This document shows, one piece after another, positions 1 to 13,100 of a stretch of 64,000 bases of DNA. The notes beneath the pieces were generated by a model. It saw only the letters and a list, made by a program, of their open reading frames with translations. It was not told where the DNA came from and did no database searches. A program made the position numbers and the translations under genes. The stretch is taken from contig CP136066.1 in NCBI GenBank assembly GCA_032622095.1, forward strand, positions 91,967,319 to 92,031,318. The letters run 5' to 3'. This DNA is from Siphonodentalium dalli (taxonomy: Eukaryota; Mollusca; Scaphopoda; Gadilida; Siphonodentaliidae). Each line of letters starts with the position of its first letter. The first letter of the stretch is position 1.

Positions 1-225
1 TCTGCGATTAGTTCAGATTAGCCAAAGGCAGCGAGTGTGACGTATATATTTAGAAAATGTAAAGATATTTGTTCTTACCAGCATCATTTTTCCTCACCGA
101 CATCATAGTAATTCATTAGGAACCTCCGACATCATAGCAAATCAGCAATCAATAGCAGGAAGAATTAACATGGTGTGGGTATGCATAAAATCTGCTTATT
201 TGACACACAAATCTATGCGAACCTA

Positions 226-549
226 AGGTGTGTGAGGTTAGTTCGACGTTCGATATTAATTTGATATTCGGCACTTAAAAATAAAAAAATGAGGGGTGCA
301 CCATGAGTCCGATTCGTGCTCTCTCACTGAAACATCGTCCGAAATTCGGCTCTTTTCCTGTTTTTAGCTGGACGTACAAAATAACATATAAAAAAAAAAA
401 ATACGCAAAATTTGTTTTGCACAATGAGACTTACATGTATACAAACATAATTCGTGCTCTCAAACTAAAAAAAAATTCCATTATTTTCCTGCTGAAATCT
501 GACAATTCACGAATTCGAACTTCAAACGTCGAAATAACTTCACACACCT
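226..549. mobile_element. MITE flanked by TA
   Basis: Terminal inverted repeats of about 26 bp (AGGTGTGTGAGGTTAGTTCG at 226 and its reverse complement ending at 549, with a few mismatches) enclose 324 bp of AT-rich DNA. Both ends are bordered by TA (224-225 and 550-551), the target of Tc1/mariner elements. The small ORF inside, 303-569, has no recognisable product and overruns the right repeat, so it is not called a gene. Confidence 0.7.
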
Positions 550-814
550 TACTTCAACTGTGTGCCTGAATGTCTGGCACCCATCAGCGGTATTTGTTGT
601 CGGTTCATTTTAATTTTCATTGGAATGTTCCGGTGCTTACATATGTTACAATAACAATTGATTAACATGTTCATGTTAATTATTCCAGAACAGAAATCAT
701 GGGAGACACTAAACTAAAAAACTAAACGCGATTAGAACGAAATTTCGAAACCTGTGTACCCTTCAGCACTTTTTAAAATACTAATATATGTTACTAAAGT
801 ACAGTAAATGAGGT

Positions 815-1735
815 TATAACGAACCAAAGCCGGACACTTTGGGTCGTATATAGACTATATCTGATTCTGTGACGTCACCAATTATTATCTGATACGGCGC
901 TGTTGTTTTGAATTTCGCGAGCGCGAATGTCGCACAGTAGATCGTAATCGGCTGTCAAGAGGCCAACCCAAATCAGTCGACGTGCAACATTCTCCTATTT
1001 ATATAAACGTCATAAAATCATTTATATGTTTTTATTTATAAGGGAAAGCAGGTCCATAATGAATTTCTAACGGGTCTACTCCGGCACTATACTTGATCCA
1101 ATCATCGGACCCTAGGAAGTTTTAATATTTTTTAAAAATAAACTAAAATCACCACAACTCAACACCATCTACGTGTATCTCAAAGCTTTATTTTCCAACT
1201 GATGCACAGCAGTTGATCAATACCGCATGGTTATGTAGAGACTATACCGTGCGAAAGGAAATAAGATAATATTTAATATGGATTTGATTGTTATGATAAG
1301 CCTGCATATATATCCTATTTTCTTGAATAGAATGAAAACATATACTTATGAACAAAGCAGAAGATACATTCAGTTTCACGCGAATTCGGTCAATGGTGAA
1401 AGTTGCACGATGACGTTGTTTGTCGACTATCGTTGAAATCGACATGATGACATGTTATGAATTATGAAATGAACATCCTGAGTATCTGAAGCGGGGAGCT
1501 TCACCAGCACGCCAAGTAATATAATGGTTAGTTTCAATTCCATGCACTCTCGACAACATATATAACTATTTATAATTACCCCACCAAACAGAAGCCTTAT
1601 GCATGTGAATCTTATTTGGTGGGAATCTATAAAGCGATTTTGACAAGAATTGTTTTAAACGCTACATGCAGAAACCCCTATGTGATTGTTTGACTTTGGT
1701 TCGTTAATTACGCTTGCGTATGATCATATTAATAT
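815..1735. repeat. Dispersed repeat, short copy (pair with 55601-57919)
   Basis: Begins TAACGAACCAAAGCCGGA and ends near TTTGGTTCGTTAATTACGC, so the two ends are partly inverted repeats (TAACGAACCAAA). Several blocks match 55601-57919 in the same order, including GACGTCACCAATTATT, AAAGCAGAAGATAC and ACGATGACGTTGTT. This copy lacks the 1182-bp insertion found in the other. No coding capacity seen. Confidence 0.65.
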
Positions 1736-3875
1736 CCCTTGGATCGATGGTTCTTAAATAGTTTGTCACAATAATCGCTTGTGTTCCAACATGCACGAAG
1801 AAATTCCTGCCAGAATTTGAGAAAATCCATTTTAAAGTACCAACAAAGTTTGACAAAACGTGCCCCTGACCCTTAGTTGATTATTTATCAGTAGGCGAAG
1901 GTTCCAAGTTGAGATTACATCGTCTAAGGGACTTTGTGGGCGATTTTGCTTTACGCCACTTACAATCATGGAATTTATCCAGTGTAATTATTTCAGCATC
2001 GCCTCAATACAGTCACTAAAAACATGCAATTCAATTCCATTAAGTATATTATCAGGGAACAAATATAAAAAAAGAAATATTTGCCCTGCCTTGTTCGTTC
2101 AATATTATAGAGTTCCCGTCAGAGGGGTCAGAACATCAAAGATATCCCAGGTTTTGAACTGGTGGAATATGATACATACGGGCGTTAGCCAGAGTAGAGA
2201 CTCATGACATGATCTATATTGATCCATATACTAGTTACTAATGTATATTTACATACTGAGTGTGATTATCACTAAATCCAGAATCCGATTGGTCGGCGCC
2301 CACGTGACTAGTTCCGGTGAACGCGGAAGAAAGTGATAACTGCAACGATAATTACATCGACGCGTCATAGATTTTGGAGAAAAAGAACGCGTAATGTTTT
2401 GGGCGCATTTGCACTCGCACAGGATTGACTTAATAATTCATCAGGTGTCAATATAAAGAGCCTCGTTTTGAAATTATTCGTGTTAAGTTTTGCCAATATA
2501 AAATTGATCAAAAACACATTTGGTGTCACGTAGTATTAATTTCTAAAACAAAGCACGAAAGGTTCGGGTTTTACACAAGTTATCACCACTTACCTCACGC
2601 GTTATTTCTCTAAGATAGGAGTGGTTGTGAGGTAAAACTTAGAGAACACATTCGAAAGATGCCAACCCGGAACTGTGGCGGTCGATGCCCCACGTCAGCC
2701 AAAGCCATCGATTGTCACAGTTCCAGGCTCCCATGCTGTAAACATTTGTAAACCACAGGATAACATAGAACAAAATACGAACACCATGGATCATGATAAA
2801 GGATAGGTTACAAAAGGAATAACTGCACAAGTTATCAAAATGTCACATGTTGGTGCCGTCGTAGATGAAATATAACATAAAGCTAGTGTCTCCAATTAAT
2901 ATGTTGTATTATAGCGCGATACAATTACCACGTCGACAAAATCCATTGAAATATAATCCACAGTTCAGAATTGTAAAAAAAATTAAGAAAAATCGGACGC
3001 AAAACATATTTTTGAGACGTTTTATCTTAACACAAGTTGGTCATCGCACGTGGACATACTGACAACCTGGTCCCGTGATATGTATGTGGCTATGTAAGTT
3101 CAATACGAATCTATTTGCGCGAGGATATGACGCTATATGGGCTTTCAATATGAAATAAACCGTACTGTTCTTATGTTCACGAGAACATGTATAATGTGTT
3201 TTCATTGTGGCTCGCGTCGCCCAACGAAACAACGGACATAAGTACACTATGGGTTTGTTTCAAATAAGTACTATATGAACCTATGTGAATATTTATGTCC
3301 AATATGAATATATTTGCATGAGGAAAAGTGAATTTTTCGATAGTTTCCTTGAACTGGGAATAACCGAAACAAACGTCTGGTACTGTGTTGCAATTACAAG
3401 TAGAGCGTGTATTGCCAATATATATAGCCACCATGCTTTTTTATATAAATGTGCAAGTCGTTTTGAAAACAAACTGCCTGTTGATCAACCTTGAGATTTT
3501 TTATGATTTCTAGTAGCAATCAATTGTGTATATATATAGGTGTTTCTGGTGCGCGATGGCAATAGTTGGGCATTCTGGCTAATCATTCACAAATTTTCAA
3601 TTCGAAGCGAACATAAAACAGCTCTGTTTCAAGATGGCGGTTACTCGCATGTTATAACTTATACTGAGAGATTTCATGTTTAGTGTCACTGTGTAGCCTC
3701 ATTGTCTCACGACATGCATGTCAGTAGTTCCTACCTCTGATTTAAATTGTTGAACTGTGAAATGTGTTGTTTAGACCAAAAATCGAATGCTTGCTACTTC
3801 AGTAAATTTATCGACTAAAATCCCAAAGGCTATTATTGAGTTGAATTAATGTATGAATATGTGTATAGTTTGCAG
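1736..3875. other. Upstream DNA of gene A, no gene identified
   Basis: No reading frame resembles an iGluR signal peptide or first exon, although gene A must have at least one more upstream exon. The stretch at 3065-3330 contains two diverged copies of a repeat seen again near 6150-6300, 9400-9545 and 19040-19100 (shared words such as GCGAGGATATG and TGTGTTTTCA...GTGG). Confidence 0.4.
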
Positions 3876-4126
3876 ATTTCGAGAAACTGGTTGCCGCGTC
3901 ATATTGGCTTTGTCCAGTTGTGAGACGGCGAAATATCTGGATTCACAGGCGCGATCAATGCGCATTCCATTGATTCTGTTTCCGCCAAGGATCTGCAAAA
4001 GGCGACGTCTGGGAAATTCGACATTTGACCTTCGACTGAATCTAGAATGCATTAGCAGTCTCGTTGCTGACGTTGCCCGGCAATATAGATGGAATAAAGT
4101 CATCCTAGTTAACGACGGAACTCTCG
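3876..4126 (+). CDS. Gene A exon: amino-terminal domain, first recognised exon
   Basis: Acceptor TTTGCAG precedes 3876 and donor GTATGT follows 4126. The exon enters with one base completing a codon and leaves in phase 1. It encodes FRETGCRVILALSSCETAKY through RYRWNKVILVNDGT-like sequence, the iGluR segment in which a Cys-flanked strand (CRVILALSSC) is followed by a helix and then an aromatic-W-strand (QYRWNKVILV). In known iGluRs this corresponds to the part after 'C..F..GVYAIFG'. The incoming phase shows that at least one earlier coding exon exists. Confidence 0.85.
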
Positions 4127-7100
4127 GTATGTTTTCTCCAGTGTGGGGCCTGCGTAACACGCATACACAGGTAGTGGGCTAGCTATCAAAACGGCACACC
4201 CGTTATCCGGTTTAAGTGTGCATTGACTGTACACACATCGCTCCGAAATGGTACGCGCCAACGCCTTTTTACAATCCTATTAATTTGATACACTTTCTCG
4301 TTCGTTTTGACTTGAGTAGACCATAACCCGATTAACCTACTGTTATTTCGGCTAATTTTAACCAATCGTCATTGTTGAAACCGAATAATTTGTTCAGGAA
4401 TATAAATATCTACCATGCCGGGTAGTTCCAAATGTCATCCGAGGCAGTGTAAAACAATCTCCGAAGGATCACAATTATCGATCTTACGGGCTAAATATTT
4501 GCAGAGTACCCGAGTGAACCGAGATCATTGGACATATATGCTTTTGATAGTCTGAAACATTCCGACATCTTCGTAATACCGTTATATACGGCTTCCCACA
4601 GAACGACGTAACCACCCACAGTTGGAATTAACAATTCTATGCTACTATCTCATATATATTTTGAAGACCTCTGTATGTTTGTCTGTCTGTATGTTTGTTT
4701 GTCATTAATACAAATCTACGATTCTCCACCGATCGGGACGAAACTTGGTACGTGTGTGTAGTTTGGCCAGGCGGTGGACGTTGTCGTATTGGCGAGCCCG
4801 TGCGGCGCCCGCTTCGCGCATGCGCAGACGAGATCTCGGAAACGGGTGGAGCTATCGACTTGAAATTTGGTATGTGAATGTATCTTGCCCCGGATACGAA
4901 TTCTATCGGGTCGCCGAGCCCGTGCGACGCCAGCTTCGCGCATGCGCAGACCGGATCTCGGAAACGGGTAGAGCTATCGACTTGAAATTTGGTTTTTGAA
5001 TAGCCCGGACAACGTCGGGCTGGGTAGAGCTATCGACTTGAAATTTGGTCGACGAGCCCGTGCGACGCCAGCTTCGCGCATGCGCAGACGAGATCTCGGA
5101 AACGGGTGGAGCTATCGACTTGAAGACGAGATCTCGGAAACGGGTGGAGCTATCGACTTGAAATTTGGTATGTGAATGTATCTTGCCCCGGGTACGAATT
5201 TTATCGGGTCGCCGAGCCCGTGCGACGCCAGCTTCGCGCATGCGCAGACCAGATCTCGGAAACGGGTGGAGCTATCGACTTGAAATTTGGTTACTTGAAA
5301 TTTGCTATGTGAATGTATCTTGCCCCGGATACGAATTTTATCGGGTCGCCGAGCCCGTGCGACGCCAGCTTCGCGCATGCGCAGACCAGATCTCGGAAAC
5401 TGGTAGAGCTATCGACTTGAAATTTGGTTTCTGAATAGCCCGGACAACGTCGCCCGGACAACGTCGGGCTCATCGGCTAGTCTCATATATATTTTGATGA
5501 CCTCTGTTTGTCTGTCTGTCTGTCTGTCTGTATGTATGTTTGTTTGTCATTTATACAAATCTACGATTCTCGACCGATCGGGACGAAACTTGGTACGTGT
5601 GTGTAGTTTGACCAGGCGGTGGACGTTGTCGTATTGGCGAGCCCGTGCGATGCCAGCTTCTCGCATGCGCAGACGAGATCTCGGAAACGGGTGGAGCTAT
5701 CGACTTGAAATTTGCTATGTGAATGTATCTTGCCCCGGATACGAATTTTATCGGGTCGCCGAGCCCGTGGTGGAGCTATCGACTTGAGATGCATGCGAAC
5801 ACCAGATCTCGGAAACGGGTGGAGATATCGACTTGAAATTTTGGTTTTTGAATAGCCCGGACAACGTCGGGCTCATCGGCTAGTATAATATATTCTGACT
5901 ACTTTTAGCTGGGTCCTGTCGCGATTTCTGGTTGGCTGACACTGCAGTCTGTTCTCTCGAAAAGCCACACATTATCTGTTTATAAAGAACTTGATTTGGT
6001 AGATAATCTGCTTAGAATCGCATCATTGTGAGTTGATAATAAAAGTTTAGTCACATTATCGACCCATAATATGGCGATTCTAAGCATATTTTATGTGCGG
6101 ACAATGAGAAACATAAGCCAACCACGACTTTTACGGGTGGACGCACTTAACATGTGTTTTCACTGTGGCCCGCGCAATAAAATGGAATAACGGCTATGAC
6201 TCCATTATCTGCTTATATCTGAATCAAACAGTTACATTATGTACCTATTTCATATTATAGGTCGATTATATGCGTATTTCTGCGAAGATATGTTGGCGGC
6301 CGACACTGACGTATTACTTTTAATTTATTGGGATTTCTGATATTTTTTTGCGTAACTGTTAAATAGTCTGCGTTCACTATATAATGTTCGAAATTTGCGG
6401 AACAGGAACGTGGTTTTCGAGATGATGAGCGGTAGATTTGACACTCGCGTTACGGGGCACAGTTCGGAATTCATATATCTGGTTTCTCAGTTTTGTTCCG
6501 GGGTTGGTAGGTTTTACGTGGAACAGGGTGATTTCCGGTAAAATTAACTATCTTCGCAAGGAGAAGGGAAGGCATTCAGGTTACACTGGTGTAAATATGA
6601 TATGGAGTGACATCTAGCGGATGCGGGAGGAATATATAGGAGAGAATAAAATAGACATTGGGCCCTGATTGGTCAATAGTCTTGTGTGCTTTTTGCATAA
6701 ACAAAAATCATCACACCTCTTCCCTATGATTTCCCATAGGTAAAATAGCCATTGGCACAGGAATTAACCCTTTGTAGTGAAGTTTGAATTTTTTGGTGTG
6801 GTCTAAAATATGACAGCATTTTTTATGCGGTTCTGACACTAGTTACGAAAACACAAGATTTAAAGGCGAATTCCCTGCTAGACAGACATGATTTTTTTGC
6901 CTAATAAGTTTCCCCAAATGTCAATTTTTCAGATTTAAAGAAAAGTTTGGACCCAACATTTATATTGCCAACAGTACACGCTAAAACGTTAGCACTGGGG
7001 CCTATGGAAAACATCTACACCAGTGTAACCTAAAGGGAAAAAATGAGCTTTTAGGCATTTTTGATTCCTGAGAGTCAATTCAAAGTATTTTAATGCATTT

Positions 7101-10100
7101 TTCACAGCTTGGTCTCTCAGTCCAATGAATCTCTCATGCATGGTGTGGCTATTCTTGCTGCTGATGTATTCTTTTACTTGCATCAGCCAAAAAAATAGTA
7201 TGATTTTTCATAAAAAATGCCAATTTTTCAAGGTATATTCAATTTTTTTCACCAAAAGTTCTCTCATGGAAAGAATCTTGTACAGTCTTCCATAGCTGAT
7301 CCAAGTTTGCAACACCAGAACCCAAAAACTGTGTGAAAATGGGGCCTGAACATGACTTGAGGTGGAAAATTATTGTGCTTTTTTGATGAATAATGTGTTA
7401 AATGGGTGGGGTTAAATTGTGTGTGATAAATAAAGAACCACAGAAGTGATATTGTTTTTGAACACATTTTTTCCATTGATGGGCAATTCTGAAGAAAGGT
7501 AGGGAGTTACAATTGTTCCGCGAAAAAGCGGGCTATCGCTTTAGGTTACACTGGTGTACATATGGTATGGAGTGACATCTAGCGGATGTGGGAGGAATAT
7601 ATAGGAGAGAATAAAATAGACACAGGGCCCTGATTGGTCAATAGCCTTGTGTGCTTTTTGCATAAAAAAATCAGCACACCTCTTCCCTATGATTTCCCAT
7701 AGGTAAAATAGCCATTGACACAGGAATTAACCCTTTGTAGTGAAGTTTGAATTTTTTGGTGTGGTCTAACATATGACAGCATTGTTTTATGCGGTTCTGA
7801 CACTAGTTACGAAAACACAAGATTTAAAGGCGAATTCCCTTCTAGACAGACATGATTCTTTTGCCTAAAAGTTTCCCCAAATGTCAATTTTTCAGATTTA
7901 AAGAAAAGTTTGGACCCAACATTTATATTGCCAACAGTACACGCTAAACGTTAGCACTGAGGCCTATGGAAAACATTTACACCAGTGTAACCTTCAATCA
8001 AGGATATAAGGTTGAAATTTGTCGTAAAGTAAGTTTTTTTCCTGTCCGATGTCGGACACCCACCCCTCCAATGCAATTGAAGGATAAGGGTGACAAAGGG
8101 TGTGTTATAATTGATATAAATAACCATGCGAATGAAATGCAAATTATGCAAGCTTTATGAAAAACACCAGAACTATCAGACAATCACTCAACACGTCGAG
8201 CTAATGAAACTTGTCACAGAGGTGCAACATCTATACACACAGTTTTCCGCATCGCCAGTATTAATGCGAGAAGTATGTGTATATAGAGAATGCCATTCTC
8301 TAATCTGGTGACTATATATAATTTACCATATGTGGTATGTTCCAGTAACCAAAATAAGTAGAATATTTAAGAACACACCGATAAGACTAGATAGAGATGT
8401 TCTTTATAATGGTAGAAACGGGAATCCCGAAATCTATAGTTGTCAAACTCGAGCTCACTATGATGAGTACTTGCTTGAAAACTATTAGCGAGATATTACT
8501 CAGCTATTTTGTTACATCAGTAGGTTCCAGAAATTCCTAACAATAATACAGGAAATCTGTATATCTTTTTATATTCATACCATTTAAATTACTACAGGAA
8601 TTGAATTAGCTGGCATTGGCATTACATGGATAATTGAAGGTCAACAATAACAACGTTAACATGTGAGAACTGATTGATTTTTTTGGGTTTTGTTCTCAGT
8701 GTAATTGTTTCCTCGCCCGAAGCCCGAACCAGCCCATGATATCAAGTTATAATTTAACATAATAATTAAGTAAATATTGAAACTGGGAGCCCCCTCTCTA
8801 TTTGAATAATGCTTCATTTTTGATCCACTTTATCGGCCACAACATTTATATTCATTTTAGTGGTGATAACCGGTCTTTAGAGATGGATTTTGAAAAAAAT
8901 ACACGGACTTGGAAAAATCAGTGAACAGAACTCCCCCACCGAACTTCGTATCATGGACTTTGTTTGCGACCCCTTGTTTGAATGAGTCATTACTTATCTA
9001 CTTCTATTACTCTTTCAGGACTTTCGCAAATTCAGGATATCACGATAAAGTTGTCGAGGAATTACACAAGTGTTTTGCACCTAAACATCCTTCCTGATCA
9101 ACAGACCAGCATCAATCGATTCGCTGAGGATATCTTTAATAGGATTTCCTCATCGGGGATAAAGCAAATCGCTATGGCGTGCGACAGACACAACACAGAA
9201 GAATTTCTCAAATCGGTATGGTTATGATCACTTAAAATAAAATAATGTCATGACAAGATGTAGTTAGTCTAATAGCTTGCTGACATGTTTGGAAACTATA
9301 AGAAAAACGAATTTCGAAATTTCCAGTCGTGATGTCATCCCGCAATTTCGAGAAATTATGACGTAGGTTCCCGTTTTATGAAATCTTTTACAGATGAATT
9401 ACTGTAAGTGTGGTACGCGCCACAAAACGAAATAACGGGTGAGAGTACAGTATCTGCTTATTTCAGAATTAAGTAATCACATTATGTACATATTTCACAC
9501 TATAGGTCGATTATGTGCGTATTTGTGCGAGGATATGTTGGGTACTGGGACATGTATCAGTATAAACATTATAACAAATTGGGGGATCAAGTGCGTTATG
9601 TATCAATCGGAACACAAAGTTCATAATCCACCAAAATCCAATGATATCTAATACATATACACTATTTTAAATGGTTGGTGGGACAGTATATAATTCTCCG
9701 GCGATGATAACTTAGTGAGCACACTGTAACAGGTACGTATTAATATGATGCCAAATTTCTTACCATTTTTCTGTTTTAGGCCTCGTCACATGGGATGATT
9801 TCTATTGAATACTACTGGTTGGTGGTCACCGAAGAAGCCTTCTCCGTTATTGGTATAGACTTGAATGCTGCCAACATGTTAGTCGCCAGGCATCCTGTTG
9901 GTATTATATCTAACAACATGGGATGTCGGTCTGCGACAGTGGCGAGTGAAGAGAGAACAAAGCATGCTTCGGTGAGTGACACCAGTCCATGATGCATCCA
10001 CTGTTATTGTCAAAGATAAGTGGTAAGGAGTCTCAATCAAACTCAAGATGTTTGAGACAAACGTACTTTGTTTCCTTTGATATTCGGAAAGCACTTTATA

Positions 10101-13100
10101 TCTAGCCATTGGGATACCATTTCTTTCGATGATGAAATCTTTGGTTACTTTCATGTGGTTACTCGGAGCAGTGCGCGAACAAGTTCCTATCAAGTATGTC
10201 TTATAAATAACTCTCTGGGTGAACTCGATTACGCGACTCTTGATTGCCCGGTGACGTACGTGCATTTGTGACGCTTGTTGTCAATGACAATGTGCTCCAT
10301 TCAAAATTAGTGTACCCTCCAGCGGGTGCAGAAAATCTCTGTATCGAATGCTATTATTCAGTAGCCAGGATTAAAGTATGTGGTATGCACCAGTACATGT
10401 ATACTGTAGATGGGAATTTAATATTATAATACAATTTTATAACTTTTCGTCTGACCTTATGTTATTATTCCTACTACAAGAACAGAAGAATCTTAAGAGA
10501 CGCTGTGCACGCAGTAGTAATTGCCGCCGTCAACACCACAGTGGCATCACGCATGGTCAATATAACGGAGTGTTTCCGCGTGCCTGCTGGACTCACCATA
10601 AACGATGACCCTATTGTTACTAGCCTAAAACGGGTAAGAAACTCTTATCACAGAAGGCAGAAATAAACTTTCTTACTTTCAATATCCTATTGGCGTAACT
10701 GCTTTAAAACTTGAATCAGCTGTTATTTCACATATGTTTTCACTAGTCATAGTGAGAACTAATTACGCATGTTGAAATTGTCCGGCAAAACACTATCATT
10801 ATGGCTAGGAGTAGTCATTCTATGTTATTCCACGTTCGTTTAGCAGGCATGCGATGTTTTCAGTTTTGGAAACAGTTTTAATTTTGCAAAGCAAAAACAT
10901 ATTGATGCATATATTTTTAAATCGATCACTCGCCGAAAACTTGGAGTGGATACAGATGCATTCCGAAAATCACAAAATCTACACAAGATTTGGTTGTGGG
11001 AATGCGAACACCGAATTCAAAAAGAGTCATTTGCTTATAATGTTGTGTTCTTTATATATTACAACTATTTGACATGACTATCATATTCTCATTAACAATG
11101 TCAATATACAATCACAGATCTAGTCAGCAAAGTATTTTCCATCAATCCGTAAAATTTCAAACTTTGTACCGTCACAAATTTCTGCAACGAATGGGTACCT
11201 TTTCTCATATTTTGGCGAGAATGAGCTTTTCAGTAATACTGTTCAGTATTCGAACAAATAAATATCTGGTGCATAAATAAAACCAAAAGACCCCTCTACA
11301 AACCGGAATATTCATATGTTAAACACTTGATTGAGCTCCGGATAACAGTCTGTATTTCAATTGTACCGTCTGTGTAAACTGATAAGTGAGTTGGATATTG
11401 TGGTGCATTCAGAATCATGGTCATATAATAACGCTGGCTGATTTTTTGGCGGAGAAAAACACATTGGGCTATTTTTAATTTTGGCTGGAAATCGTAAGTC
11501 TACATATAGAAACCATAGACGACTGATAAATACCAGGAAACGAATCTCAACCCTGTCGGGTTTCATTAGTAGCTGTCATTTTTGAATGTGTGCACGTTTC
11601 TTTGTGTTAACTTTCTCGCATAGACAGACATTATTACTCTGATTCTACTAATTATTACATTGGACGGAAAGCGGGGTTTACATTATGGCGACATTACACA
11701 TTTTCCATGTATGGACTATACGTGACATTTAACTCACGTGTGTTTTAAAATATGTAAAATCCAGATAGCAAAGCAATCTCACAGCCTGTTGGCCATTATA
11801 AACTGACCACAGCACGTGCTATGTAAATGAATGTCTCCAGCTGTCGAACCGGGTTAGATTAATTGAATAGACATAAGCTTCCCACTGCTTTAACGCCATG
11901 CACGCTTATAGAGTCGACTTCAATATAATTATAAGTGTACAGTATCAGATAGGTGAGTATCAAAGGCGCCACAATATTTGGAGAGAGTGGTATAGACCTT
12001 CGAATTATAGACAGAAAAGGATTTAATTCACACACACAATTAAGCCCTCTGCTTCGCATGTTCAAGGATGCACTCTATACCCTGCCAATCATAATAGTTA
12101 ATTTAAAGTGAGGGTTAACGTAAATCCCATCCATATTTCAATGTTATAATAATTTATGTGATCTTTATGAGCCGTAAATCTAGACATTTAATGGAAAATA
12201 CGTGATGTTTAAATGAAATTAAATACCAAATTTGGTGCTGTGTTAATAGAGAACTATTTTAATACTGTTTGACAAATTGGTATAAATGTTTGCTCCCACA
12301 TAATGTAGTTTGGCTGATGTATCAATGACTTTATATTAGGGACATGTGAATATTCGAGATGAGATTTGATGTCGATATCGGGCACCCGATTCGAGATCGA
12401 CACCGAATCGGTCTGCTGATTCGGATATGTTCGAATCGGTGTTACTTTGATGTAGTCTCGTTGTCTTTTTTGCGTCTAGATAACATATGCAAATGATATT
12501 AACTCACAAAAATTGAAGCACAAGGTTGCCAAGTTAGCCAACATAGGTAATTTTGAATGTATGTCATTCAGAATAAACGTGCATGTATGACGTTTGATCT
12601 ATTGTGGGGTGAACAGTTTATCAGATAACTACCATTGGTATCGGACTACAACAATTATATAGCTGTAATAGTCCGAGGGCCTGCTGGGTTCTGTTTGCAC
12701 AATTACGTACGAAAGGTTTGATGCCCCAGATTTGTTCCACCCCATGAACGTTTAAAGAAATCCGATTTCTTATGTTCTGCATTCCTGGCGTTTTGGGGGC
12801 CAGAGACCCCATAAAAACTCAAAAATGACTATTTGCACTTTTGAGTACAAAGCTGATTTGTTATATTATTAGTACTCCAGCAATCACTAACCAATAATAC
12901 ACAATTTCTGAAACGAAATGTCTTGGCGTTTTCATTTCAGCAGGGATTTTATGATAGTACCCATAAAGCCCCAAAAATCACTTCTATTTGCATTTTTGAG
13001 TACACATCTGATTTTTATATTGATAGTGCTCAAGCAATCACTGATCAATAATACACAATTTCTGAAACAAAATTTCATGGCGTTTTCATTTCAGAAGGGG

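Noticed and set aside
3853-3875. ATG at 3853 as the start of gene A
   Set aside because: These codons lie in the acceptor region (TTTGCAG); the family requires a signal peptide and more than 60 residues before this point.
3846-4160. Minus-strand ORF opposite the first gene A exon
   Set aside because: It is a mirror of the exon; the + strand reading has splice sites, correct phase and family similarity.
4695-5794. Cluster of ORFs of 60-112 residues on both strands
   Set aside because: They repeat one another and are readings of the tandem units inside the Helitrons.
9879-10265. 128-residue minus-strand ORF
   Set aside because: Overlaps a well-supported + exon and shows no recognisable domain.
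10068-10429. Two sense frames considered as extra amino-terminal-domain exons
   Set aside because: No compatible acceptor and no family match; exons 9780-9971 and 10481-10633 join in phase at the expected length.
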